From CAYPNF01 sp964411985 (GTDB taxonomy: Bacteria > Verrucomicrobiota > Verrucomicrobiia > Limisphaerales > J093), in assembly GCA_964411985.1 (NCBI GenBank), contig CAYPNF010000032.1, positions 34,251 to 98,250 of the forward strand: DNA of 64,000 nucleotides. The letters run 5' to 3'. The notes below the pieces were generated by a model. The model saw only the letters and a list, made by a program, of their open reading frames with translations, was not told the origin of the DNA and made no database searches. Position numbers and translations under genes: made by a program. Shown one piece after another: positions 22,723-31,959 of the stretch; positions within the stretch are counted from its first letter, which is position 1, and every line of letters begins with the position of its first letter.

Positions 22723-24042
22723 ATGAATTCTTCCTTATCCCGACGAGTCTTCCTGCGCTCTGCAGGTTTCGGTTTGGCTGGTGCATGGGTATCTTCCGGG
22801 TGGCTTAGAGCAAGTCCGGCCTCGGGTGGGCTGCTCCGCATAGGGTTCGTGGGGGTAGCCAACCGTGGAGGGGCGAACCTCGCTGACACAGCCAGCTGCA
22901 AGGACCTTGCGGAAGTGACGGCCCTCTGCGACGTGGATTCGAACAACCTGGAGGCCGCGGCAGCGCAGCACCCCAAAGCGGCCAAATACCGGGACTTTCG
23001 GAAGATGCTCGAGAAAGAGCAGTTGGACGCAGTCGTGGTGAGCACTCCAGACCACGCCCATGCGGTGGTTTGCGCGGCGGGGCTTCGCCGAGGACTCCAC
23101 GTGTACTGTGAAAAGCCCCTCGCCAGGACGGTTTCTGAGGTGCGAGCCATTCAGAAGCTCGCGGCCAAGACCAAACGAGTGACGCAACTTGGAACGCAGA
23201 TTCATGCCGGAGCCAACTACCGTCGGGTCGTGGAGTTGGTGCAGGCCAAAGCGGTGGGGGACATCCGTGAAGTGCATGTTTGGGTGGGTGCCACCTATGG
23301 GGGCATGGAGCGTCCGCAGGGGGAGGAAAAGGTTCCGCCGCAATTGGACTGGGATCTGTGGTTGGGGCCGGTGGAGCCGATGCCTTACAGTGCAGAATAC
23401 GCTCCTTTCAAGTGGAGGAATTGGTGGGCCTTTGGAGGCGGTTCCCTGGCGGACTTTGGCTGCCATTTCATGGATCTGCCCCACTGGGCGCTTCAACTCT
23501 CACATCCGGACTGGGTGGAGCCGGTGGATGGCCCGCCGGTGCATCCCCATTCGACGCCGCCATGGGCTATTGTGCGATATCATCACCCAGCAAGAGCCTC
23601 TGTCGGGCAAGGAAGTACCCTACCGCCTGTTACCCTAACCTGGTACCACGGGGGCAAGCAGCCCGCGTTGCTCGACGAAGAGCAGGCCAAGTACTTCAAG
23701 AGCGGGGTCCTTTTCGTGGGGGAGAAAGGTTCGATCCTGGCCGACTACACTCGCAACGTGCTGCTTCCTGAGGAGAAGTTTAAGGACTACAAACGTCCTC
23801 AACCCTGGATACCCGCCTCGGTGGGGCATCATCGGGAGTGGTTGTTGGCGATTCGCGGTGAGATGACCACGACTTGTGGTTTTGCTTATAGCGGACCGTT
23901 GAGCGAGACGGCATTGCTGGGGAACGTAGCCTATAGACTTGGCAAACGGATCACGTGGGACGCAGCTGCGCTCCGGGCCCGAAAGTGCCCCGAGGCGGAC
24001 GTGTACTTGAAGCATCACTACCGAAAGGGTTGGGCGTTATAA
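22723..24042 (+). CDS. Tat-exported Gfo/Idh/MocA-type oxidoreductase
   Basis: A 439-residue protein. Residues 1-33 are a twin-arginine signal (SRRVFLRSAGFGLAGAW). The NAD-binding Rossmann domain (~37-160) has LRIGFVGVANRGG and the EKPLA motif in LHVYCEKPLARTVSE. The C-terminal domain (~165-435) has the GGSLADFGCHFMDLPHW block. These enzymes oxidise or epimerise sugars or related polyols with bound NAD(P), here probably in the periplasm. PVC bacteria carry many. The gene stands alone; start ATG chosen for the signal peptide. Confidence 0.92.
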   Translation: MNSSLSRRVFLRSAGFGLAGAWVSSGWLRASPASGGLLRIGFVGVANRGGANLADTASCKDLAEVTALCDVDSNNLEAAAAQHPKAAKYRDFRKMLEKEQLDAVVVSTPDHAHAVVCAAGLRRGLHVYCEKPLARTVSEVRAIQKLAAKTKRVTQLGTQIHAGANYRRVVELVQAKAVGDIREVHVWVGATYGGMERPQGEEKVPPQLDWDLWLGPVEPMPYSAEYAPFKWRNWWAFGGGSLADFGCHFMDLPHWALQLSHPDWVEPVDGPPVHPHSTPPWAIVRYHHPARASVGQGSTLPPVTLTWYHGGKQPALLDEEQAKYFKSGVLFVGEKGSILADYTRNVLLPEEKFKDYKRPQPWIPASVGHHREWLLAIRGEMTTTCGFAYSGPLSETALLGNVAYRLGKRITWDAAALRARKCPEADVYLKHHYRKGWAL

Positions 24043-24189
24043 GGCGAACCGGCCTGGGAGGCTTGGCCGCCACGACCCAAAACACGGTGGAAATGCGCAC
24101 GTTGCGCAGGTCTGCGACTTGTGCTACCCTCCTTCCCGTTGTGAGCGCACACAATGGCCCGTTAACCTAACTCCATCCCTTTTTGCTTT

Positions 24190-26442
24190 ATGCCTGAACT
24201 AACGATCCCATCTCTCCTTCCCAAATCCGGTTACGGTTGGAAGTTCTACCGAGCTGGTGGCCTTGACCAAGTGACACTGGAATCAGGGGATGATCTTCTC
24301 AATCTGGGCAGTCTGGATCCGAAGCTCTGGGTGGCGCTCAGTTGTCCCACCACGGGCCTCGAAATCGACAGCCGCACCCTGCAGTTGCTGGACACGGATA
24401 AGGATGGCCGTATCCGGGTGCCCGAGATCTTGGCGGCGATCCGCTGGCTGGCTCCGCGGTTGAAGGATTTGCGGTTGTTGCTGAAGGGTGACGCCCACCT
24501 CCCCCTCGCCGCCATTCAAGACCAGACGCCCGAGGGGAAAGCCATCGTTGCTTCCGCACGCCAGATTCTTGCCAATCTTGGCAAAGAGAAGGAAACCTCG
24601 ATCGCCGTGGCGGATGTTGCCGACCAGGCGAAGATCTTTGCCCAAACCAAGTTCAATGGCGACGGTGTGGTGACGGTGGCCTCAGCAGATGACGAGGAGA
24701 CGCGCCTGCTGATCCAGGATATCATCGCCTGCCTCGGCTCTGAAACTGACCGCAGCGGGCAGCCCGGTGTAAACAAAGACAAAGTGGACGCTTTCTATGC
24801 CGAGTGCGCGGCCTTGGTGAGCTGGTGCGCCAAAGGAGAAGATCCGGCGGTCAAGACGCTCGGAGCCGCGACCGCAGCCGCTTTGGAGGCCGTGCGCGCT
24901 GTGCGGTCCAAACTGGACGACTTCTTTACCCGATGCAAACTGGCGGCTTTTGACGCCAGGGCCTCCGGCCAGCTCAATCGAGCCGAGGCAGACTTCGCTG
25001 CGTTGGCGGCCAAGGACCTTTCCCTGGCAGCTTCGGAGATTGCCTCCTTCCCGATTGCCCGGGTGGAGGCGGGTCGCGCTCTCCCGCTTCGTGGGCCCGT
25101 AAACCCGGCCTGGGCTGGACAGTTGGACGCGCTCCACAAGAGCGCGGTGATCCCCCTTTTCGGAGAGGGCAAGGATTCCCTGTCTGAGGAGGAATGGAAC
25201 AAGCTGAAGGCCGCTGTGGGGCCGCTGGAATGTTGGCTGGCGGGCAAGGCCGGGACAAAAGTTGAAAAACTGGGTTTACCCAGGGTTCAGGCGATCGCCG
25301 CTGGCCAGGGGAAGGCCACTCTGGATGCGCTCCTGGCCAAGGACAAGGCCCTCGAACCGGAAGCGCAAGCCGTCAAGGACGTCGGACAGCTTCTCTTCTA
25401 CAATCGTGATCTGGGTGTCTTGCTGCGCAATTTTGTTTCCTTCGCAGATTTCTATGACCCTCGTGTGCCTGCCATTTTTCAGGTGGGAACCCTGTTCTTG
25501 GATAGCCGCAGTTGCGATTTGTGCATCAAGGTATCCGATCCCGGTGCGCATTCGGTGATGGCCGGCTTGAGCAAGATGTATGTTGCCTACTGCGATCTTA
25601 AGCGGCCCGGCGGAGAAACGATGAAGATTGCGGCCTGCTTTACCCAGGGGGATTCGGACTACCTGATGGTGGGGCGGAACGGGATCTTCTATGATCGGCA
25701 AGGGCGCGATTGGGACGCCACGATCACCAAGATTGTGGATAACCCCATCAGCATTCGGCAGGCGTTTTGGGCTCCCTACAAGAAATTCATTCGCATGGTC
25801 GAGGATCAGATCGCGAAGTTTGCCGCAGCAAAAGAGAAGGCCGCCGAAGATCAACTCGCAGCCGGCGCCACCAAGGTTACGGCGACCGCAACAGCAGGAA
25901 AGCCGGCTCCGGCAGCGCCGCCCGCGGATGTGGGTAAGATGGTGGGGATTGTGGCAGCCTTGGGCGTTGGTGTGGGTGCTTTGGGGACGATGTTTGGGGG
26001 TTTTGTCACTGGTTTTATCAATCTGCAACCCTGGTGGTCGAAGCCCTTGGCAGTGCTGGGTATTATCCTCGTGATTTCCGGCCCGTCCATGCTGATTGCC
26101 TGGCTCAAGCTTCGCCAACGGACTCTCGGACCGATCTTGGACGCGAATGGCTGGGCGGTGAACGGACGTGTTCGGATCAATATTCCCTTGGGGACGGCCT
26201 TGACCAACAGGGCGGTGCTTCCTCCGGCAGCTTCCCGTACGCTGGAGGATCCCTACGAGGATAAGGACGCAAAGAAACGAAAGAAGATGTTCTACGTGGG
26301 CTTGGTGGTGGTGATGCTCATCCTGGGAGTTGCGAAGTACTTCGGAGTCTGGCCGTTCTCCAAATCGACTTCCGCTCCTCAGGAGCCAGCGAAGACCGTG
26401 GAGAAAGCGGTTTTGAGCACCAACGCGCCGCCGGCTCAGTAA
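24190..26442 (+). CDS. Large membrane protein with an EF-hand loop (750 aa)
   Basis: Residues 68-79 match a canonical EF-hand loop (DTDKDGRIRVPE). The long body (~100-570) is mostly helical, with VASARQILANLG and LFYNRDLGVLLRNFVSFADF. Three hydrophobic segments near the end anchor it: ~580-605 (VGIVAALGVGVGALGTMFGG), ~615-637 (PLAVLGIILVISGPSMLIAW) and ~697-712 (MFYVGLVVVMLILGVAKY). The family is unrecognised; proteins of this layout occur in PVC genomes as hypotheticals. Calcium sensing is suggested by the EF-hand only. Confidence 0.72.
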   Translation: MPELTIPSLLPKSGYGWKFYRAGGLDQVTLESGDDLLNLGSLDPKLWVALSCPTTGLEIDSRTLQLLDTDKDGRIRVPEILAAIRWLAPRLKDLRLLLKGDAHLPLAAIQDQTPEGKAIVASARQILANLGKEKETSIAVADVADQAKIFAQTKFNGDGVVTVASADDEETRLLIQDIIACLGSETDRSGQPGVNKDKVDAFYAECAALVSWCAKGEDPAVKTLGAATAAALEAVRAVRSKLDDFFTRCKLAAFDARASGQLNRAEADFAALAAKDLSLAASEIASFPIARVEAGRALPLRGPVNPAWAGQLDALHKSAVIPLFGEGKDSLSEEEWNKLKAAVGPLECWLAGKAGTKVEKLGLPRVQAIAAGQGKATLDALLAKDKALEPEAQAVKDVGQLLFYNRDLGVLLRNFVSFADFYDPRVPAIFQVGTLFLDSRSCDLCIKVSDPGAHSVMAGLSKMYVAYCDLKRPGGETMKIAACFTQGDSDYLMVGRNGIFYDRQGRDWDATITKIVDNPISIRQAFWAPYKKFIRMVEDQIAKFAAAKEKAAEDQLAAGATKVTATATAGKPAPAAPPADVGKMVGIVAALGVGVGALGTMFGGFVTGFINLQPWWSKPLAVLGIILVISGPSMLIAWLKLRQRTLGPILDANGWAVNGRVRINIPLGTALTNRAVLPPAASRTLEDPYEDKDAKKRKKMFYVGLVVVMLILGVAKYFGVWPFSKSTSAPQEPAKTVEKAVLSTNAPPAQ

Positions 26443-26468
26443 GCGCAGGCCCCAACGGAAGGTCGCGC

Positions 26469-26485
26469 GCCCCTCGGCGAGGGGC
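26469..26485. repeat. 17-base palindrome, copy 1
   Basis: gcccctcggcgaggggc in the 184-base gap before the ExeA-like ATPase; an identical copy lies at 63809-63825. REP-like extragenic palindrome. Confidence 0.75.
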
Positions 26486-26626
26486 GGCCTGTGAGAAGGT
26501 GTGTGCAGCGGGAATGCAAGGTAAGGACATCGCGCGGCGATGTCCGGGGGTGCGGGCGGCCCAGAGAGCCGCGAAGCTTTTTGCGTGCATTTCGCCGGTT
26601 CGTGAGGACAATCCTGAACTCAGCGC

Positions 26627-27451
26627 ATGGATTTATTGGCCTACTGGAACCTACGGGAACGTCCATTTGAGGCGACGTGGGATACCCGCTTTTACTACCA
26701 AAGCCGCGAGCATGATGAGGCTTTGAACCGACTCTGTTTCCTGGTGAGCGAGCAGACTATGAACATGGGTATGCTCACCGGGGAAGTGGGATGCGGCAAG
26801 ACCCTGACACGGGCGGTCTTCGCGGAGCGTCTGGATCAGCGGCGATTTGAAGTGGTGACTCAGGAGAATTCGGGTTTTGTTTTCAAGGAACTCATGGGCG
26901 CCGCCCTGCAGCAGTTGGACGGCATGCCGGCGACAACTCGCCAATCCAAGCTGGAGCTGTGCGAACGGTTGCGTGGGGCTGCGGGGCGGATTCACATGGA
27001 AAACCGGCACCTCGTCATGGTTTTTGATGAGGCGCAGGAGATGTCTTTGGCTACCCTGAACGAACTCAAGCTGCTGACGAATCTCAACGGGGGAGGAAAG
27101 AGCCTGCTGACAATTATTCTTCTCGGCCAGCCGGAGTTGCGGGTGCTGGTCGCGGGACTTCCTGCGATTAACCAGCGTATCACGCTGCGCTTCCACATCG
27201 GCCCCTTGGGCGCGGCTGAGGTGGGAGATTATCTGCAGCATCGGCTCCGGATTGGAGGACACCCCACTGGGGACCTTTTTGCCTCGGAGGCAGTCGAACG
27301 TACCTTCCAGGCGAGCCATGGGGTGCCGCGAAAGGTGAATAGGATTGCCAAACTCGCTTTGGAATATGCCTGGTTGCGCGAATTGACCGAGGTGACGGGC
27401 CAGGCGGTCGAGACGGTAGTTCGCGACCTCGAGCGTCAACAGAACATCTGA
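26627..27451 (+). CDS. ExeA/GspA-like AAA ATPase of a polysaccharide export locus
   Basis: A 274-residue cytosolic ATPase. The start (MDLLAYWNLRERPFEATWDT, then RFYYQSREHDEALNRL) is the ExeA/TniB-like N-terminal helix. Walker A GEVGCGKT lies at ~52-59 and Walker B LVMVFDEAQE at ~126-135; a sensor-like SLLTIILLGQPEL follows, and the lid has RKVNRIAKLALEYAW. Homologues next to Wzc/Wza-type genes are known from exosortase-linked exopolysaccharide loci, where they energise assembly. The next gene starts 5 bases after the stop, so co-translation is likely. Confidence 0.88.
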   Translation: MDLLAYWNLRERPFEATWDTRFYYQSREHDEALNRLCFLVSEQTMNMGMLTGEVGCGKTLTRAVFAERLDQRRFEVVTQENSGFVFKELMGAALQQLDGMPATTRQSKLELCERLRGAAGRIHMENRHLVMVFDEAQEMSLATLNELKLLTNLNGGGKSLLTIILLGQPELRVLVAGLPAINQRITLRFHIGPLGAAEVGDYLQHRLRIGGHPTGDLFASEAVERTFQASHGVPRKVNRIAKLALEYAWLRELTEVTGQAVETVVRDLERQQNI

Positions 27452-27455
27452 CCCG

Positions 27456-30400
27456 ATGAGCGACCGCGAGGAATTCAGTATCAGTCGCCTGCGCCAGAAG
27501 CAGCAGTCGGCGGGCGCGAGCCCTCCTCCCTCCTCGGAGCCGCGGCAGGAGTCTGCGTCGACCTCGGATCGTCCCTCAAGGACGTCGCATGGGGGTGCTC
27601 CGGTGGACGCGAGTGGATTGGGTATTACGGCCTCGTGGTTGCCGGTCGATCCAGCGAGGCTACTGTTGGCGGGGTGGCTGGCGAGGAAGAAGGTGGTTTT
27701 GGGGTTGATCTTAGGGTTGGTTCTCGGGTGGGCTTTCGCTGTTGCCTCTGGCACTTGGCGGGCCGAGGTGCAACTTCTGGCCAAATCTGGGGCAGCCTCG
27801 GCGTTGGGAACTGCGGTGGGCGTTCCCTCCAAAGAGACAATCATGCTCCTTCTCAAGGCACCCGAACTCGTGGAGCGGGTCGCCACGAACGCCGCCCCTC
27901 CTTTGGATCCGGCTTGGCTGGGTAGCAGCCTGGAAGTCAACGCGGTTCAGGGAACGGAAGTCCTCGCCGTGAGTCTCTCCGGCCCGGGACGGTCACGATT
28001 GCTGGAAGTATTGGGCCGCTTTGGCAAGGAGGCTGTCGAGTATCTCAGGGCGCTCCAGGCACGGGAGTTCCAGGAGCTCCATTCCATTCTCGGAGGCAAA
28101 GCACGCGAAGCCGAGGTGCAGTTGGCGGGCCTTCGAGCGCAATTGGCCGCGCTCAGCAAGGAGGCAAAAGTGCTGGACATCGACAAGGATTTTGAGGCCT
28201 TCTCCAAGCAGCGGGCGGACTTGGAACAGAGGGTGGAGCAAGTCAGGATCGACCTTGAAACCGTGGACCTGCGCCTGTCCACCATGAAGAAGGCCTTGAT
28301 GTTCCAGAACCCCAGGCTGTTGGCTGCCAAATCAGAGCTCAGTGCCTCCTTGCTGAAGTTCACCGAGGAACATCCCAAGGTGCGCCAACTGCGCAGTGAA
28401 ATTGAAGCGCTTGAAAGCGAAGCTGCGTCCGCCGGCGCTGCGCCAGACTCACCTTTACCCGCGGCGATTTCAGGAGTGGGACAAAACCTCCAGACCCAGC
28501 TGATCGAATTACAGACCCAACGGGCTGCTCTCTCCAAACAGGCCGTGGAATACCAAAAACTGCAGGGTCGGATGGCGGAAAGGCTCTCAGGCCTGAGCGA
28601 TGCGGCCCAGCAGTACGCTTCTCTGCGGGCAAGCGTGGCGAGCCTGGAAAGCGGGCGACAGCTTCTTGCGACGCGTCAGCAGGAGGCACTGGCTTCGGCA
28701 GCCTCATCCAAGAGCTGCGTCGATCTATTGGGGCCGCCTCGCGTCCGTGGAGGCTGGTTCGCCTGGGTGTGGCGAATGTTGGGGTGCGGCATGGTGGGAT
28801 CTTTGCTCGCCCTAGTGCTGATTTTCGGCTGGGTTTTCACTCAGGAGTGGATGGATCCACGCATCCGCACCATCGGCGACTTGAAAAGAGCCACTCGTCT
28901 GCCTATACTGGCTTCGTTGGGAGATTTGCAGACCATGGATGCTGCGGCGCAGGAAAGATGGGCTTTTCAGGCTTGGACGGTATTGAAAGGAAGACTGCGG
29001 TCCTGGGAGGGCAACGGTCTGATATGCGGTTTTATTTCCGCCCAGGGGCTCGAAGGCAGATCGACCTGGATTAAGTTGTTGTCCCAAGCGGCGAGTCGGA
29101 GTGGTTACAAGGTTATGACTGTGAGCCCGGACCTGCCTCCGAGCACGACACCGACCTCCAAACCTGGGGAGACCACAACGATCATCGAAACCAGTACGAC
29201 TCCCGATCCGACGAATGCGCTGGCTTTTCCCGCGCAACTTGCTAAAGATTTGCTTAAACCAAACATTCATTCTGTTATGCATCTACCTCTGTCAGGCTGG
29301 GTTTGGAGTTCGGATCGGCGGCGCCAGTGGCAAGCCGCCCTCGAACAGTGGAGCCGCATCCGCGACCTTGTACTCCTTGTCGAATTGCCTCCTGCCGCTT
29401 CTCCGGAGGCGGTTCTGTTGGCGGAAACCGTGCCGAACGTGGTCTGGTTGGGAGGGATGGGGCAGGCGCGCCGGGACGAGAGCCGGAGTCTGCTCGCCAA
29501 CCTGCGCCATGCCGGATGCCGCCTGATCGGCGCTGTCGCCAATCGAGACGGAGCGGAGCTTTCGAAAGCTTCGGCACCCGGGTGGCTGCGGCGCCTGGTG
29601 AGCCCTGCGGTCCTAGCCCTTGGTTTGGTTCTTGGGTCGGATGTGAGCGCCGTGCGCGCGGCGGAAGAGGATCAACTGAGCGCCAGCCAGGCTGGATCAC
29701 TGTCGATCAGCAGCGCCAGGAAGAGGGCTCCCTGGCAGGAGAAGCTGACACTTGGGCCCGGGGATGTTCTGAGCGTCTACTTATTTGGCCAGCCGGAGAC
29801 GTCCAAGCCGGACCTGACGGTGGGACCGGATGGGCGGATTAATTACCTGCAGGCGCAGGATTTCGTGGTGACAGGGCTTACCGTGGATGAGTTGCGGACG
29901 AAGTTGGAGGAAGTCCTGGGCAAGTTTTACCGTTCTCCGCGCGTGGTGGTGCTGCCGATGGCCTACCGGAGCAAACGCTACTACATCCTGGGGAATGTCG
30001 CTCAGCGTGGCGTGTTCAGCCTGGAACGTCCCATAACCATGGTGGAGGCGATCGCAACTTCCCGTGGCTTCATTTCGAGCCAGGTGCAGAACACCACCGT
30101 GGATATGGTGGACTTTGGCCGTAGTTTCCTGGTCAGGAACGGCGAACGCGTGGCGGTGAACTTCGAGGGGCTTTTCACCCAAGGGGATCTGAGCCAGAAC
30201 ATTCCCCTTGAACCAGACGACTACCTGTACTTCGCCCCTTCGGACATTCAAGAGGTTTATCTCCTGGGTGCGGTTGCGGCTCCGGGGATCGTTCCCTACA
30301 TGAAGGACATGACGGTGGTGAATGCCATTGCCAGCCGCGGTGGGTTTGCGGACAAAGCCCATCGTCAGCGTATTTTGGTCGTGCGGGGATCTCTCACCAA

Positions 30401-30614
30401 CCCAGAACGCATTGTGGTCGATTCGGCCGCGATTCTTCGTGGCGAGATGGCGGACTTCAAACTCAAGCCGCGGGATATTGTGTTCGTGAACCGGCGGCCT
30501 TGGGCTAAGGCCGAAGAGCTGACCGATATGGCGGTTCGTTCGTTCATCAACTCTGCCCTCGTCTACTGGACTGGCAAGAATATCCACGTTGTCAGTGAAC
30601 CCTTTATTCAGTGA
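27456..30614 (+). CDS. Fusion of Wzc-like chain-length protein and Wza-like export protein
   Basis: A single uninterrupted frame of 1052 residues with two usually separate proteins. Residues ~60-95 carry a membrane segment (VVLGLILGLVLGWAFAVAS), ~200-430 a long coiled coil (AEVQLAGLRAQLAALSKEAK), ~432-461 a second membrane segment, and ~495-690 a degenerate nucleotide-binding domain (GFISAQGLEGRSTW, no Walker A). This is a polysaccharide co-polymerase. Residues ~711-735 then form a signal-peptide-like segment (LVSPAVLALGLVLGSDVSAV) followed by a polysaccharide export domain at ~765 (LTLGPGDVLSVYLFG) and SLBB repeats (YYILGNVAQRGVFSLE, VYLLGAVAAPGIVPYM). If signal peptidase cleaves after VRA, two proteins would result. 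Confidence 0.85.
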   Translation: MSDREEFSISRLRQKQQSAGASPPPSSEPRQESASTSDRPSRTSHGGAPVDASGLGITASWLPVDPARLLLAGWLARKKVVLGLILGLVLGWAFAVASGTWRAEVQLLAKSGAASALGTAVGVPSKETIMLLLKAPELVERVATNAAPPLDPAWLGSSLEVNAVQGTEVLAVSLSGPGRSRLLEVLGRFGKEAVEYLRALQAREFQELHSILGGKAREAEVQLAGLRAQLAALSKEAKVLDIDKDFEAFSKQRADLEQRVEQVRIDLETVDLRLSTMKKALMFQNPRLLAAKSELSASLLKFTEEHPKVRQLRSEIEALESEAASAGAAPDSPLPAAISGVGQNLQTQLIELQTQRAALSKQAVEYQKLQGRMAERLSGLSDAAQQYASLRASVASLESGRQLLATRQQEALASAASSKSCVDLLGPPRVRGGWFAWVWRMLGCGMVGSLLALVLIFGWVFTQEWMDPRIRTIGDLKRATRLPILASLGDLQTMDAAAQERWAFQAWTVLKGRLRSWEGNGLICGFISAQGLEGRSTWIKLLSQAASRSGYKVMTVSPDLPPSTTPTSKPGETTTIIETSTTPDPTNALAFPAQLAKDLLKPNIHSVMHLPLSGWVWSSDRRRQWQAALEQWSRIRDLVLLVELPPAASPEAVLLAETVPNVVWLGGMGQARRDESRSLLANLRHAGCRLIGAVANRDGAELSKASAPGWLRRLVSPAVLALGLVLGSDVSAVRAAEEDQLSASQAGSLSISSARKRAPWQEKLTLGPGDVLSVYLFGQPETSKPDLTVGPDGRINYLQAQDFVVTGLTVDELRTKLEEVLGKFYRSPRVVVLPMAYRSKRYYILGNVAQRGVFSLERPITMVEAIATSRGFISSQVQNTTVDMVDFGRSFLVRNGERVAVNFEGLFTQGDLSQNIPLEPDDYLYFAPSDIQEVYLLGAVAAPGIVPYMKDMTVVNAIASRGGFADKAHRQRILVVRGSLTNPERIVVDSAAILRGEMADFKLKPRDIVFVNRRPWAKAEELTDMAVRSFINSALVYWTGKNIHVVSEPFIQ

Positions 30615-30632
30615 ACCAGTTTCTTAAGACCT

Positions 30633-31787
30633 ATGCGCGCTTCAACTGCCATCACTGCTGTGCTCTTCCTGTCGGTCGGGCTGCTTCTTGGTGGATGTAA
30701 GTCCACAACTCCCGTCTCTGCGGATGCCCAGACCAAGAAGAAACCCAGCAAATTTGACACCCGTGCAGGCAAGCCTGCCGCCGTGACCAACCTCACCTCC
30801 GTGGTGGTGACCAACCGTCTCAAGGAGGAATGGCTCAAGCCACCGAAGGAGGCGTTCACCTTGGGGCCAGGGGATGTCATTGAGATCGAACCAATCGGTG
30901 ACCCCGCGGGCAGAGCTATGGCCAGTGTCGGGCCCGATGGACGCATCTACTACTCTCTGCTCTCCGCTTTGGACGTATGGGGTCTGACCTTGACTCAAAC
31001 TAAACAGCTGCTGGAGAAGGAGCTTCAGCGTTATCAGAAAGAGGCACCCCAGTTGGTGGTGACGCTTCGTGCCGTCAGCAGCAAGCGTGTCTGGTTGTTG
31101 GGCCGCTTTAATGCGCCCGGGGTCTATCCGATGGCCGCTCCCATGACCGTGCTCGAGGCGGTCTCCCTGGCCGGTGGCATAGGGAACGGGAACACTTTTC
31201 TTGGCGGTGCCGGGGGCGTGCCGGCCACGGCGGTGACTGTCCCGACGTCGGAAGACAACGCGGATCTACGCCAGAGTTTCATTCTCCGGAATGGACAGTT
31301 CATTACCGTCGATTTTGAGCAGTTGCTCAAGGCAGGCGATCTCTCCCAGAACATTTACCTGCAGCCGGACGACTTCGTTTATGTGAAGTCCGAGCAGGCT
31401 CGCGTGATCACGGTGATGGGCCATGTTCGTCAACCCTCGGTCGTGCCCTATCGGGACAAGATGAGCCTGATGACGATCATGACGATGTTGGGGGGGCCTA
31501 CACCTGACGCGTATTTGACGCACGTCGCCATCGTTCGTGGTGCGTTGGCAAAGCCTTCCATCGCCATTGTGGACTACAAGGCGATCTCCACCGGCTTCGC
31601 CCCCGACGTCTTGTTGGAACCGAACGATATCATCCATGTACCGAAGTCTCCCTACGCCCTCATTGAGAGTTACCTCGACATGATCCTGACGAGCTTCGTT
31701 CGGACCGTGGCCATCAACGCCGGTCAGAGGGCAGTCTACCCGAACTCCCAGGGTGTCGGAGTCAGTATTCCAGGTATCAGTCCTTAG
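30633..31787 (+). CDS. Wza-like outer-membrane polysaccharide export lipoprotein
   Basis: A 384-residue protein. Residues 1-22 are a lipoprotein signal peptide with lipobox LLGGC (MRASTAITAVLFLSVGLLLG). The polysaccharide export domain starts at ~75 (FTLGPGDVIEIEPIGDPAG) and is followed by SLBB domains (RVWLLGRFNAPGVYPMAAPM, then ARVITVMGHVRQPSVVPYRD). Such proteins form the outer-membrane channel for capsule or exopolysaccharide. It begins 18 bases after the fusion gene, which already contains a second OPX-type domain, so the locus encodes two such domains. The transcript ends at the terminator at 31809. Confidence 0.9.
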   Translation: MRASTAITAVLFLSVGLLLGGCKSTTPVSADAQTKKKPSKFDTRAGKPAAVTNLTSVVVTNRLKEEWLKPPKEAFTLGPGDVIEIEPIGDPAGRAMASVGPDGRIYYSLLSALDVWGLTLTQTKQLLEKELQRYQKEAPQLVVTLRAVSSKRVWLLGRFNAPGVYPMAAPMTVLEAVSLAGGIGNGNTFLGGAGGVPATAVTVPTSEDNADLRQSFILRNGQFITVDFEQLLKAGDLSQNIYLQPDDFVYVKSEQARVITVMGHVRQPSVVPYRDKMSLMTIMTMLGGPTPDAYLTHVAIVRGALAKPSIAIVDYKAISTGFAPDVLLEPNDIIHVPKSPYALIESYLDMILTSFVRTVAINAGQRAVYPNSQGVGVSIPGISP

Positions 31788-31808
31788 CGATTAGCGAGCT
31801 CTTGAAGA

Positions 31809-31846
31809 ACTGGCCGCACCTTGAGGTGCGGCCAGTTTGCTTTTTA
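31809..31846 (+). terminator. Strong rho-independent terminator
   Basis: A perfect 12-base stem ACTGGCCGCACC/GGTGCGGCCAGT with a TTGA loop, followed by TTGCTTTTT. It closes the polysaccharide-export operon. Confidence 0.92.
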
Positions 31847-31959
31847 TGCTACAGGTTTTGTTCAGCTTTTGCTTTGCTTCGTTGCCTGTCTTGGAGATAC
31901 TTAATCGAAATACCTGACTGCTTTGCAGCATTGCGTCGGGACATTACCTAACCAGCGCC

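Noticed and set aside
26651..27940. 429-codon minus-strand open frame across the ExeA-like and Wzc-like genes
   Set aside because: It overlaps two recognised genes antisense and has low-information composition.
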